DNA from: Thozetella sp. PMI_491
Taxonomy: Eukaryota; Ascomycota; Sordariomycetes; Chaetosphaeriales; Chaetosphaeriaceae
Length of the DNA stretch: 64,000 bases
Assembly (NCBI GenBank): GCA_021432635.1
Contig: MU270067.1
Span: forward strand, 248,001 to 312,000
Direction of reading: 5' to 3'
The translations under genes and the position numbers were made by a program. Below are positions 1 through 11,432 of the stretch, in pieces; within the stretch, counting starts at the first letter, position 1, and every line of letters begins with the position of its first letter. The notes beneath the pieces are model-generated. The model did no database searches and was not told the DNA's origin. It saw only the letters and a list, made by a program, of their open reading frames with translations.

Positions 1-52
1 TTACTTTCTTAACGGACCGTAACCTTGGCCGTGATACTAACACACGTCACAG

Positions 53-1854
53 CAAACCCCCCTTACCATCCTCGATGTGCCTGGAATCATATCAAACTCA
101 ACCCCTGGGCTTACGACAAACAAAGACATCCAGATCGTTCGTTCCATGGTCGAAAGATATATCAGAAACCCTCAGACCATCATCCTGGCTGTCATCCCGT
201 GCAATGTCGATATTGCCACCCAGGGCATCCTCAAGCTCGCCGAGGAGGCAGACCCCACAGGCAGCCGTACCATGGGAGTCCTAACGAAGCCGGATCTTGC
301 CACAGAGCGTGTCACCAAAAATGCCGTTGTAGACTTGCTGCTGGGCAAGCGCCACGACTTGCGGCTTGGATACACTGTAGTCAAGAATAGAAGCGGAGGT
401 ACGCTTGCCAATAAGCTCATGCTGCCAGTGTGATGCACATGCTAACTTTGGGACCGCCCAATAGACGATGCTAGCTCCAGCTTGAAAGATCGGGATCGAG
501 ATGAGAAGGAGTTCTTCAGGGCTGAGCCTTGGGCTTCTGTCGACCCAGAAAAACATCGAGGCCTTGAAACAACGCGTCAGCGAACTCATCATGGACCTAT
601 CGAAACGAGAATTTGTCAACGTGAAGTCCGAGATCTCTCAGCGACTCAACAAGACCCGGATTGAGCTGCACAACATGGGCATGGCCCGCAATGACCCTAC
701 CTCGCAACGCCGTTATCTGGGCGCCCTAGCAGACAAGTTCAATGGCATCGCCGGCTTTGCGCTTCGGGCGGACTATACCGAGGATCCCATATTTGCGGAA
801 CGCCCGGAACTCCGACTCATCACGCGCATGATTGAGCTCAACGAAGTCTTCTCCAATGTATTCTGCAAGTACGGGCACACTCGAGAATTTGAGGATGCTC
901 AGTCCCAAGACAACAAGAGCAAAAAGAAGATTGGAGCTACGACTCTCAGCTTCAGCGTCCCTTTGGGGGAGTACTCCGAGATCAGCGATATCCCGGGATT
1001 CATGTCTGAAGCGTTTGACTGTCCTGAGCCATACAGAGAATCCCTCACACGTCACATTGAGCGGATTTTCAAAGAAGCCCGTGGACCGGAGCTCGGAACT
1101 GTGAGTCACTGTCCTATATGAAGCCGCCGTTGTTTTGGGTCTCTACCTATACTAACGTTTGACCCAGTTTGGTGGCACAATTCTAGGGACCACCTTCAAA
1201 GAGCAATCCCAGAAATGGGAAGCCCTAGTTTTATCGCACGTCAGCAATGCTATCACCATAGTCCACCACTTCATCTCCGAGCTAATGACGGTCGTATTCG
1301 CCGAGACGCAGGTGCGGGAAGCATTCTGGGACAATATCCTCCTGGAACAGCTCTACGCCTCGTATCAACGTGCCTTGGAACACGCCGGCTGGCTGCTGGA
1401 AGTTGAGCGAGAAGGCAAACCCATAACTTATAACCACAGCTTCAACACGGCTCTGCAGACGAGCCGCGGATGGCGACTGCAGGAGGCGTTTGGCTCGCTT
1501 CTGTCGAGCCCCGGCAAGGAGACGGAATCCCTTCTCGAGGCTCTGCGCAACTTGTCGATCGACAAAAGCAACCCAGAGCAGATCCGGGATGACATTCACG
1601 ATATCCTCAAGTCATACTACGAGGTGAGCCAGACGCGGTTCGTCGACATCGTCTGCCAGCAGGCCGTGGACCACTTTCTGCTGAGTGGAAGACAGAGTCC
1701 TTTGCGTGTCTTCAGCTCGAAGCTGATTATGGAGCTGAGCGACGAGCAGTTGGAAACCATAGCAGGCGAAGATTCCGGAACGAAGAGGAGGCGCGAGACA
1801 CTCACATCCGAAATTGGCAGACTCGACGCAGCTCTGCAAGTACTGCGGAGTTAG
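53..1854 (+). CDS. Dynamin-family GTPase (Mx/Vps1-like), 5' partial, with apparent frameshift
   Basis: This is the 3' part of a large GTPase that would bind GTP and remodel membranes. The window opens inside an intron: branch site TACTAAC at about 35, acceptor AG at 51-52. Exons are 53-398, 465-1100 and 1168-1854. Visible motifs are G3 (DVPG, first exon), G4 (TKPD), then a dynamin middle region (EKEFFRAEPW, NVKSEISQRLN) and a C-terminal GED-like helix (SYYEVSQTRFVDIVCQQAVDH). The P-loop lies upstream of the window. The reading frame changes between EKEFFRAEPWASVDP and IEALKQRVSELIMDL. Dropping one base of the A run at 549-553 would restore a normal dynamin sequence. Everything downstream, including the 1101-1167 intron, is intact, so a sequencing error or a very recent mutation is likely. 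The exact subfamily (Mx-like versus Vps1/Dnm1) cannot be settled without the N-terminus; the short GED-ending C-terminus without a PH domain fits fungal Mx-like proteins. Confidence 0.88.
399..464 (+). other. Intron in dynamin-family gene
   Basis: The donor GTACGC at 399 and the acceptor AATAG ending at 464 enclose a branch-like GCTAACT. Joining after the first base of a Gly/Asp codon gives ...KNRSG-DDASSSLKDRD..., the expected variable loop between the GTPase and middle regions. Confidence 0.8.
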
Positions 1855-2508
1855 CTAGGTTGTCTTGTCGTCCGGGGCCTTGGCAGGGGGGGGGGGGGGG
1901 CAGTGTGGAGACGTACCCCTGAGGCCTTTGTTTACACCCTCTCCAAGCAAACGCGAAATGCTGCATTTCATCAAGTGCTCACTCTCAGCCCTAAGCTGCT
2001 TTAAGTACCAACATGCAAATTTTAAACCCAGTGATGACCTGAAGATGGTGACATTTGGTTTTGGTGATACGATTGGCGAGATGGAAGACCGTCCACGCCC
2101 ACAGCTTTCATATTTCCGTCAAGAAGGAGGCGGCATGCCCACTCCCTAGGCTATCTAGGCTCTCTATCCACAGTACAGCATCCGATCCGTAGCCTCTAGC
2201 CCAATCTCCTCGAGTCTGGTGTTCTCCCACATGCCCGCATATGGCGAATCCCATTGCTCCCCTTTATTCCACCATTCATTCCTCTTTCTATATGCGTACA
2301 TGGTATCTTAGAGCACCGACTCGCTTTTCTAGTAATGCCGCTCCCCACCCGGAAACACCCATCGACTCCTCCTTAAAAGTGCCCACTAGCGCCGACCCAA
2401 TGTTTGCCATGACGAGGTATCACCATAAAGCCCTATATGAACAAAGGAGAGATAAAGAGGCAAAAGGGAAACACCAACGGTTAATCAGTCGTCAGCGTAT
2501 AGAATCCC
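1855..2508. other. Convergent intergenic region with poly-G tract
   Basis: This lies between the 3' ends of the dynamin-family gene (+) and the phosphate permease (-). It holds a G15 run at 1886-1900 and otherwise ordinary sequence. Open frames here carry no recognisable domain. I see no gene. Confidence 0.6.
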
Positions 2509-5004
2509 TCATCTCAACAGCTTGCCTACATCCTGCAGGTAGATGTTGTCGGCCGCCGTGCCCTGCGGCCTTCCACGGTCGATTCTCCCCCAGCCGGCTC
2601 CCCAGCCCGGGAGAACCCCGGCGGGCGCTATCGGCATCTCGTCGCCGCCGCCAGAAGACATGCTAAAGGCGTAGCCATTGCTCTCGTTGCTCACGCTACG
2701 CTCCTTCCTCCATGCCTTTTTGGGGTTGGGCCAGCCCCGGCCGCCTTGCCGTACGGCCGACTGGGTTTGCGCCGCAAGCTCCGGGCTTGTCATGATGCCC
2801 ATCCGTGGGCTGCGGCCCTTCCCGTGGCCCCCGTGTCCGACACGAGGGTAGTAGAAGCCCGCGGGTTGCCCACCGCGAAACGGGTTCCACCGGCCCCACC
2901 CGCTGGGCTTAGCGACTGAAATGCTTCCGTTCCGTCCCGCGTTGTAGCTGGTAGGTACCTCCCCAGCGAGCTCTTCCAGGGTGACTCCCTTGGTCTCCGG
3001 TATGAGCAGGGTACAAAATAAGCCACAGAGCATGAACAGTGCAAAAATCTGCATCAAACGGTTGAGCCACGGGCTGCAGTCGGCCCCGGAGCAGTGTTGC
3101 GGAGCGTCTTTGCTGAGTAGAGGAATGCTTATGACTTGTGCTAGGATGGCGCCAATCTTACCACTAGCTGCCGAGATACCGTGTCCGGTCGATCGGTAGC
3201 GAGTAGGAAAACACTCCCCGGGCACGATAAATGTTGTTGTGTTAGGCCCCCAGTTGAAGAAGAGCTGGGCGAGTACGTATAAGGTGAGCATCGCGGCTTC
3301 GTTGAGGCTATCGTAGCAGAAGCCCAAGACGCAGAATATGGCTGTGAGGGCCAAGAAACCAAACAGCTGGAGCGGTTTCCGTCCAACGGTATCTATGGTC
3401 AAGACGGCGGCCCAGTATCCCGGGAGGCTCCCTGCACAAGCAAGGATGATCATACCTACCGCATTGTTGTAGAGTGTGTCGTACAGCGTCGACCCGTGGG
3501 AGAAGCCGATGTGCTCAAGAACGACTGTGTTGTTGAGGCCGAGCCCATAAAATGCAAGATCCTGTAAATAATTCCAGGTCAGTCCGGCCGGGGAGCATGC
3601 AGACAGATCGAGTTCTGACACTCACAAGGAAGAACCAGCTTGTGGTAGTCCCCAGCAGCATCTTCGCATTCCTCCATTGGCCGAAGTAGGCAAAGATGTC
3701 GGGCCAGGAGGCCTTCGGAACGTTCAAGCTCGGGCTCGCAATTTTCATCATGCGTGCCTGCTGGATTGGGTCCACGTCGCCCTCTGCCTGGCTCGACATG
3801 TAAGCCTTGATATCAGCGTCTGCCTTCTCTACGTCGTGGGCAACGTCAAAGGTGTATCGTGGCGTCTCGGGAATCGTGATTCGATAGTAGAGAGCGAAAC
3901 AAGCAGGCAAGGCGCCAAAGCCGACGATGATGCGCCAGGATCGATCGGCAGCGATCTGGCAGTCGTAGCCACAGGCGCTCAGGTCTTGGATATCGACAAA
4001 TGCATCCTTGAATGCCGCGGTGACGACGAGGGCAACAATGGCGCACAGTAGCTGACCGACCCCCTGCATGGAGAACACAGCCGCCATCATGCCGCCACGC
4101 CATCGCGTTGGTGCAAACCTAGAGCGCATGTCAGTGCTGTACAGACTTTTTGACGAGTCTGCTCGTGTACTCGAGGCGAGACACAGCATCATCTTTTGCT
4201 GTAATCGAGGGCACATACTCAGATGTGATGACGGACGATAGGGGATAGTCGCCTCCAATTCCCACTCCCTGTGGCGGGATTAGCGAAGCCCGAAGCTCAT
4301 ATGCAAGCTGCGTGCAGTGAACATACCATCATGACTCTCCAAAATACCAAGAGACCAGTCGAAGTCATGCTCTGGCTGGGACTGGCCAGGGCGCAATTCA
4401 GAGTGGAGATGACGATGATGCCGAGCTCTATGCCGTACATCCTCCGGCGTCCAAACACATCTGCCAGCCAGCCGAAGAGGACCTGTCCTATAACGATCCC
4501 TGCGCTAGTCGAGGCCTTCAGGCTTGAGTTGACTGATCCCGGTAGCGTTCCATAATTTCCACCAAATCCATTGACAGCCTCCTCCGGCGGGCCGCTCCAG
4601 AAGACGAGGCCGAGAAAAGTTGTTATTAAATTGATGGCGAAAATGTCGTATGAGTCGAGAAAAAAACCGACGCCAGCAACAGCCACCGCGCGAATGTCTA
4701 TTATCCCATGGTAAGCCTACCGACAAAATTCGATTCCCTGCATCACTAGTACGTACGATATAGACCGAAAGGTACTTTATCAATCTCGGACAGCGCCAGC
4801 CTCCGCCGCAGGTTTGGGTCTGAGATATGGGAGTAATCGTTCGCTGTCATGAGTTAGTCGGGAGCAAGCAGCAGATGCCAAGGTGCCTCAATGCTGCAGC
4901 TTACCGAAGTTATGGAACGCTTTGTTCCCTCCAAATGTTCTGTTATAGCCACTTGGTGTCATTGGCTCCGGGAGCATATCCATCTTGTCGGATTCGCCCG
5001 ACAT
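2509..5004 (-). CDS. PHO84-like high-affinity inorganic phosphate permease (MFS)
   Basis: Six exons: 4905-5004, 4757-4843, 4327-4697, 4219-4268, 3626-4118 and 2509-3561, total 2154 nt (717 aa). It belongs to the phosphate:H+ symporter family of the MFS, a 12-TM plasma-membrane protein. The N-terminus has the family block GGNKAFHNF...DYSHI.DPN.RRRLALSEIDK, followed by AGVGFFLDSYDIFAINL. A family signature GVGIGGDYPLSS is created by the join at 4268/4327. Later blocks are FGWLADVFGRRRMYG, GPNTTTFIVPGECFPTRYR and IPETKGVTLEELAGE. The start at 5004 is the first ATG after an in-frame TAG, and its context is GCACCATGT. Odd feature: about 135 residues of Gly/Arg/Ser-rich tail follow the last TM segment, longer than is usual in this family as I know it. 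The tail could be real or could hide an unrecognised 3' intron. Regulation by the phosphate-starvation factor NUC-1/Pho4 is plausible but only one distant CACGTG is visible. Confidence 0.93.
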
Positions 5005-5647
5005 GGTGCAGACTGGCTACCAGGTCCTTGGACCCGACCAAAAACCGAGCTCCGGGGCTATTACCGGGCGGAAGCCATCGAACCGGCAAAGGTGGTGGAG
5101 GGCGGCCCGGGTGACGTTTACCTGTCGGGTCGCCTCGCGTCGACTTTGGGCTGTAGTTCGACAGGATCCAGAATGAAGCAAGAGAACCTCTTGATGGATA
5201 CTTTATTCCAACCTCCGCGTTTGTGATGGTGGGGTTGAGAGGTGACGAGTGACGGAGGGACGAGCGAGCTTATAGGTGCTGCAGGCTGCAAGGCATGTGT
5301 GTGCACCCGCCTGTGGTATACTCGGTGTCAGCCCAATAGTGCATTATCCACCGGCGGGCTGAGCAATAATGTGGGACGATGCAGTGTGGACCGGGGTCCA
5401 ATCATGCAGCTCACCCCCAGCCTGCCCCGAAATGGTACCCTTGTCCCGAGCTTTGGGAGGGAGGCCTAGGGAGGTTAGCGGCCGGATTGGTGCGATGTCA
5501 GAGCCTTGGAGACGGAGGCGGGTTTCAACGAGCTCCCCTGCTTCTCTCTAGGCCCGGCTACCTGTGGCCCAGCCGAGATCGCCACGAGGCCCTTTCTCTC
5601 GCCAATGGCACGCAACTTCGGAGCTGAACGGGGGGAGGGGCCACCAA

Positions 5648-5683
5648 GGCCACTTAGATGGCCACTTAGACGGCCACTAAACG
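5648..5683. repeat. 12-bp tandem repeat, three copies
   Basis: Three head-to-tail copies of GGCCACTTAGAT/C, the last one diverged (GGCCACTAAACG). They lie about 650 bp upstream of the phosphate permease start. Confidence 0.8.
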
Positions 5684-5926
5684 TCAGGCCGATCGGATCG
5701 ACGCACTGACTGCTGGCTGGCCAGCCGACTGGGGCCACCACGCCAAGCATAGATTGATGTTGGGACCAGCACCTTGGTACTTGGTATACATATCTCTGGG
5801 TAATTGCGCAGGCAATCTCGAGCTCACCCCCTTCCTTCTATCCTCCCGCGAACGACGGAGGGATCTGGATCACAGACGAGCGGGCCGGCGTGTGCACGCG
5901 CACATGGGAAGCCGAGAACAAATAGG

Positions 5927-5932
5927 CACGTG
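5927..5932. promoter_or_regulatory. CACGTG E-box, candidate NUC-1/Pho4 site
   Basis: A perfect palindromic CACGTG lies about 920 bp upstream of the permease start at 5004. bHLH regulators of the phosphate pathway (Pho4, NUC-1) bind this core. The distance is large for a fungal promoter and the motif is short, so it may be chance. Confidence 0.25.
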
Positions 5933-5978
5933 TGACGTATGGAGGAGGACTTGATCGACGACGTGGTAGATCTAATAG

Positions 5979-6008
5979 TGGCAGAGTCTGGCAGAGTTTG
6001 GCAGAGTC
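5979..6008. repeat. 10-bp tandem repeat, three copies
   Basis: Three copies of TGGCAGAGTC/T in tandem, followed by a partial fourth (TAGCAG). No gene overlaps it. Confidence 0.8.
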
Positions 6009-8970
6009 TAGCAGCACACGCCCCCCACCCGTCGGTGTGTTAGTGAAGAAAAAGGCTTTACTCGGTAGAGCCTGGCTTGCCTGGGCAAGACGGGCGAGAT
6101 TCGTTGACCCCATACTTCTTCTTGAGCCTCCTCGAAGTCGTCGAGCCAATGCGAGAGCATGCACGAGGCAGCCCGCCAAGTAAAGAGTAAAGGTGTGGTC
6201 TTGTCTCAGACCGACCCGAGATCCCATTCCTTCTGCGAGCGCGAGGAAGGCAGCGGCCATCGCTACGGCCAACCACCCCTTCTCCTTCCCTGTTCCGGGC
6301 CGGCCCAATGAGCAACTTAGTTTTCTGGGGCAGTCGCCGCCCCATTCACGAGGCGGAAACTCTGCTTGACCGAACGGGGTACTCGTCCCGCCCGCGACAT
6401 GGTCAGGATGCTGTGCTACCACCCTCCTGCGGACCTTCTGGTCTGACTCTCCCCCTTCTAGCCCCCCAGTCGAGGCTTCCTTGGCTTGCTTTGGCTACCT
6501 AGCTGCTTGTACTTTCTTCTTCGCCTCCCGCATCTGTGCGTTGATTGCGCCAAAATTCGCGGCGACCCTGTCGCGAGATTGTACTACGTGCTTTCTCTCT
6601 CCGTGCAGACCCGTTATTGGGAGGGCCTGGGGGGGCAAGGGGGTTATACGAACTACTTTGACTCCGTCACTATGCGGCAAGTGGGGCGCTACTGACAGCT
6701 GCTTGCCCCCGCGACCACTTGGCTCAAGCGTCCACCATCCCGCCTCCTCTCCAGGGACCGGGCTCCTCAAGCTCGCCAGCAAGTCCCCCGCCTGGTTTGA
6801 CGCCTGGAACTCTACGGAGTATGGAACAACCACCGGCAAAGAGTGGGAGATACGGCCTGGCTCCAGAAGGCCCCAGACGGCCCAGAATAACCTGAACTGG
6901 ATTGCATTGCAATTCAAGGGGCAGCTGCAGCTTTTGCATGCATCGTCACGCCATGAGTCTGGTTGCCTCGGGCGTCGCACGTATCCAAACGGCTTTCGAG
7001 GCTCGGTCGCAATCTGGCCAATCGTCGGGGCCGCACGAAGCACATGTCTTTGTGCACCCCGAAATCTCACCCACGACCCTGGTCTCCCCCCAACGCCGGA
7101 TATCAGAATTTCGGCAGGGGGTCGCTCCAGTCGGCTGGCATCTGGTAAAAATGGCCAACCTGTCCCGCCTCCCGGTGAACTCGAGACGAACACAGACCGA
7201 GGCAAGAGCCGTTTCCCTCTCTCTCGGTTCTCGGTAGAGAGCGATTACTTGAAGACTTGCGGCACCCAGGCAATGCTCGCTGGCCCGGGACAGGCAGATT
7301 CGCCACCGTACATCCCGCACGCAACCCGAGTTTCTACAATGCGATTGTGGGCTGCCGCCTCTATCCCCATGACATGCGCCGTTGCTTCTTCAGCTCGGTG
7401 GCACTTCTCGGCGACCAACCCCGCCCTCGGTGCCCTAGGAGGCTTGGCAAAGCAGGAAGAAGGAAGTATTCGATAGTTTACAAAACAAGCATCCAGGGCC
7501 AGAGGATGTCAAGTGACTTTGCGCTGCCTCGCTATCAGGTTCCTGCTCGAAGCGGGTGATCTTCCTGGACATCGTCTCAGAAGCGAGATGGGTTCCCTAA
7601 CGGGAATGTCTACGACTTGCGCGGATCTGCTACTATTATTGTGTCCCCTCTCCGTGGAGAGAGAACTTGGTCAATATCATTTGTGGGATTCCATGCAATG
7701 TACATTCATGGCTCCTGAAGGGGGGCCGAAACTGCCTGAGGTGCAAGGACGTGTCCCTGGCAGGGGTAGCACTCTCTTTCGTAATGCTCTGCTTCACATG
7801 GGCGACCCCGGGTCTCGGAGTGGCCCCCCGCGCTCTATGCCCTCGGTCTTGAATGGCGTAGACTTCGTGGCGTGCGCCCCCGCGGCCCGGATACTGGTTT
7901 GGTAACAGCAACGATACCCGCCATCATCCCCGACAGCTTGGGCTCAGGGCGCCACAATTTCTGCGAGATGTGCTGCCGCTATCACCCGCCGTCACCCGGT
8001 CACATCTAGTTTTGGAGGTACCTGAAATGAGTTGGATGCCGTTTCGTCGCCATGCCCCAACGAGAACGCTCATTCCGCACCATGTGCCCGCTTCGCCCCC
8101 TGACCTTGATTCGGATACTGTGAGGAGATCTGTGCCTAGCGATGCCCGGCTGAGGCCAGCTTGAACACACAAGATCCGAGAATGGGAACCGGCTACCGGG
8201 GAGTAGCATGGCTCTGTATACACTAGTCGCAAGCCGCAGGACATAATGAGTTGGTTGAACCTCACGGACACCGATATCTGTCGGCCCGGTATACTGTTGT
8301 GCTCCGTACATCCCCACTGATACGATTCTTGCGCATCGAGACTTATCTGAGGTGGGTTGCAAATGGGTCGGGGCTTGGTTGGTGTAGTTGGGGTGCTATC
8401 CTATCACCCAAGTGGTTCAGACTAAACGTCTCTGTTTGGCGATTTTCGCATCTCATTGTCTACCATAGTATTTTCTTCGGCTCTATATTAGCTGTATGTT
8501 GCATTTTAACCCGACGTCTTGGAGAAGGACGAATTCTACCTGCAATGGGCACCCGGTCAGAGGATTAGCGGAGCAAGGGGTATGTAGCACTGGAAGGGCA
8601 GTAGCCATGTGGCAGCCAGGCCCACGAGGTAGCCACTTCGAAGGATCCTGAACAGAGAATCGAGTGGATACGAACAAGCATGCTCGTGCAATCTGGGGAA
8701 ACCATGCACACGCAGTCCTGATAGCAGTGCACCGAACCCTCGATGGCATTAGAACGAGAACATCTAGAATGTTAGCGTGAGAGTGGTGGCAACTAGACCC
8801 ATTTGTTCGCAAGTGATAAATCTGGGAGGCTTCAGAAGAGAGATGTGCGCAAAGCCCCCGGTCCAAGTTGAGTTGAAGCCCGAGCCTCATGTCTGTTGAA
8901 TCTATTGCTGTTCTGGCTCGCAATACCTATAGCTCTGGCGGATTGCAGCCCATAAACCGATGCACATATG

Positions 8971-10630
8971 CTACCACGCCGTAATGTCCTCCACCTCGGC
9001 CTCGCCAAAAGTGCTGCTCTTTGTCAGGGAGCCTACTGAACTTTCGACAACTTGACCATCCCCTTCCTTCTTCATGATATCGGGGAGCACCTCTCGGAGG
9101 AACTCTAGGATATAGCGGTTCACCTGTTCAAATTGAAGCAGGAAGGCATCGTGGCCTTCTGAGCTATCAATCCGCTCTAGCCTTGCATCTTTGATGTGCT
9201 CGGCAAGTTCCTCCTGCTCGGCAAAGGTAAAGAGGCCGTCGCTTTCGATGCCCAACACCAGCACCGGCTGCTCAATCAAGGCAAGGGCCTCAGCGATTGT
9301 GTCGGCACGATTCCGACTCACGTCGTGCGTGTCGAGCTTCCGGGTCATGGCAATGTAGCAGTTGCTATCAAAACGCTTAACGAACTTCCCCGCCTGGTAC
9401 CGAAGGTACGACTGGGCGGAGAAATAAGTCGACTCCTTTGGCATCATCTCTCCTCCTGTCAGGCTCTCCTTCTGGGGACCATGGAATTGGGGATCAGGTG
9501 TTACAGTTCCGGAGCCGTCCGGAGTCGCCTTGTCACCCTGTTCTCCAGGCTTAGACCCTTCACTTCCTTTCCGGCTGACCGAAGGGCGCGTCCACTTGTG
9601 GCCATCGTTGTGGGTCTGGAAGTGTGCCTCGGATGGGGTCGTCGGCGTTGGCCTCTCCCGGATAGTCTGACGCCGGGATGGGTCTGGGATGTTTCTGCCG
9701 AACCGACTCTCAAACGAGTTCCGGCTACGGTAGGTCAGGAGGGCCGCCATGCGAGCAGCACCGAGACCGGTAGATGGAGGGTCAGAGAAGGGGTAGTAGC
9801 CATCATCGTACTTGGGGTCGGCATAAATAGACTGTCGCTGGGCTTCGCCCCAGCTGATGCCCCATGCACTGTGCCGGCTTGAAGTAGCGATAGGAACCAC
9901 GCAGCGAACATAGTCTTTGCCGAAATATGCCCATTCTAGCACGAACATGCCACCAAGGGAACCCCCGATGACGGCCGCAACCTGCCGGACACCCAGTTCG
10001 TCAAGAAGAAGCTTGTGAAGGCTGCATTGTGTGAGAGTTGGGCTCATCGATGTTTAAAGGGGGGAGGGCGGGGGGTTAACAGTACTTTACATCATCCCTA
10101 ATGGTTGTGAGGGGGAATTCGGGGCCGTATCGCTCATTTTTGGGGTCACCGTCTTTGGCGGTCACCGGGCTTGCCGTTCCATACGGACTCCCAAGGCTGT
10201 TCATGCAAACGATGAAAAAGCGCGATGTGTCAAACGCGCGACCGGGACCACCAAGCAAAGGACCCCACCAGTCACTAACATCAGCGCTGCCAGTCAGGGC
10301 ATGGCATATGACCATAGCATTATCGCCTTCCGGCGAGAGCTTTCCGCGGGCGGTGTAGGCCACAGGGACATTCTTCAAGGTGACCCCAGACTCAAGGGTG
10401 AAGGAGGGGAGGATGGCGATCTGCTGCTCCGGGATCAAAGCAGCAAACGGGTTCTCCGGCTGCTCCTCGGTTCTTTCTTGGAAGTATTCAGCCACCGCTC
10501 GAGCTCGAGGCCCATGAAATAGTGCGAGGCGAGATCATGGGGGAGGGGGGGGTTGAGTCCGAGTACAGAATCAGCGTGTTTACTGACCATATTTTGGCTT
10601 CTCGCCGTTATCCCGATGACCGGAGGCCAT
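8971..10630 (-). CDS. MET2: Homoserine O-acetyltransferase (methionine biosynthesis)
   Basis: It transfers acetyl from acetyl-CoA to L-homoserine, the first committed step to methionine. It is an alpha/beta-hydrolase of the MetX/Met2 family. The model uses exons 10588-10630, 10086-10497 and 8971-10021, total 1506 nt (501 aa). The nucleophile Ser173 sits in GGSLGGM; Asp413 (IESDGLF) and His442 (SSEGHDAF) complete the triad. Family blocks include AMVICHALTGSADV..WWG and TIRDDVN-LHKLLLDELGV, the latter restored by the 10022-10085 intron join. A low-complexity insert of roughly 90 residues (Pro/Ser/Gly/Lys-rich) separates NIPDPSRRQ from YFSAQSYLRYQ, as in other filamentous fungi. The second exon has no in-frame ATG after an upstream TGA. 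The start is therefore placed in a short first exon (MASGHRDNGEKPKY) with donor GTCAGT at 10587. Acceptors at 10497 or 10476 both keep phase, so the extreme N-terminus is uncertain. Confidence 0.93.
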
Positions 10631-11432
10631 CCCACGAAACTGCCAAGGGGTGGGAGAAGGAATACTCTAGTGATGGTCTTCGGGGGGTAGATGGGTCAGC
10701 CGGGCGTGCAAAATGGGAACTGCCAATATATACGCCGTCTCCTCTTGATAAGAAGTTGGAAGAAAAAATTGCAGTCTATTTTCTCCCAAGAAGGAAAGAT
10801 TGATTGAGTCACGCTTTCAAAAACCCCCGTCCCTTAACGTTCGGCCCGGCAGAGAGATGGGGAGCGCAAACCCCTCCGATTCTCCGGATATCAACCGTAG
10901 TGAGGTGATCTGTGCGTTCGGCGCCGGGCTGAAAGAGGCGGAAGACCCACTAGTCACCGGTACTTTGTTTTGCCTGGACTCCAATAATAAACTGAGGTAC
11001 CTTCCAGAAGGCCACTAAGCAACCCGTCCTGGCAGCCTCGTGTGCAAGCAAAGCAATCGCGACCTCGTCAGGTTCTTTTCAGAGCTTCATCACATCAACG
11101 GCCGCCTGCGTGGGGCCCATTTTTTATTCACCTATTGTCGGCCATTTGCAGTCATTCTTTCAATCGCAGACACAAGGAAGCCCATGGCCTAAGAGGATCT
11201 GCCGTTTTCTTTTTTTTTGTTCTTTTCCCCTCTCCCTCCATCTCCTTAATTTTCGCGACCGGCCAGGTCAACCCGCCTCACATTTTTGTCCATTCGAACC
11301 ACGTCACCAGCGACCACGCGATCTCCTGCTTCAGCCCACGTCGCACATCTCCCCGTTCAGGCGTGATACTATTCCATCCCAGCGCGACTGCGGCATCCAA
11401 CACTCCCTCCCGCCAGCTCGAGCAGCTTCAGC
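10631..11432. promoter_or_regulatory. Divergent promoter between MET2 and THO2
   Basis: About 800 bp separate the two start codons, which face away from each other. The MET2 side carries a TGAGTCA motif at 10805. The THO2 side carries a CT/T-rich tract at about 11205-11250, typical of fungal core promoters and 5' UTRs. No gene is visible inside. Confidence 0.55.
10805..10811. promoter_or_regulatory. TGAGTCA, candidate CPC1/Gcn4 site upstream of MET2
   Basis: A perfect TGAGTCA (reverse TGACTCA) lies about 175 bp upstream of the proposed MET2 start. This is the binding core of the bZIP cross-pathway regulator (Gcn4/CPC1), which activates amino-acid synthesis genes. Position and neighbour fit; binding is inferred. 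Confidence 0.45.

Larger units (their letters stand above)
5005..8970. other. Gene-poor intergenic region (about 4 kb)
   Basis: This separates the phosphate permease from MET2. Open frames up to about 330 codons occur (for example 6481-7476 +, overlapped by 6495-7205 -), but both strands are open over the same GC-rich stretch. None shows a domain, a membrane pattern or exon-like phase, so I treat them as chance. The stretch contains short tandem repeats at 5648-5683 and 5979-6008 and one CACGTG. The first kilobase should hold the permease promoter. Confidence 0.55.

Noticed and set aside
6481-7476. 331-codon open frame (+), overlapped by a 236-codon frame (-)
   Set aside because: Low-complexity, Cys/Arg/Pro/Ser text on both strands, no domain, no splice-compatible neighbours; it fits chance openness in GC-rich DNA.
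9196-9882. 228-codon frame on the + strand
   Set aside because: It lies antisense inside MET2, whose protein is well supported.
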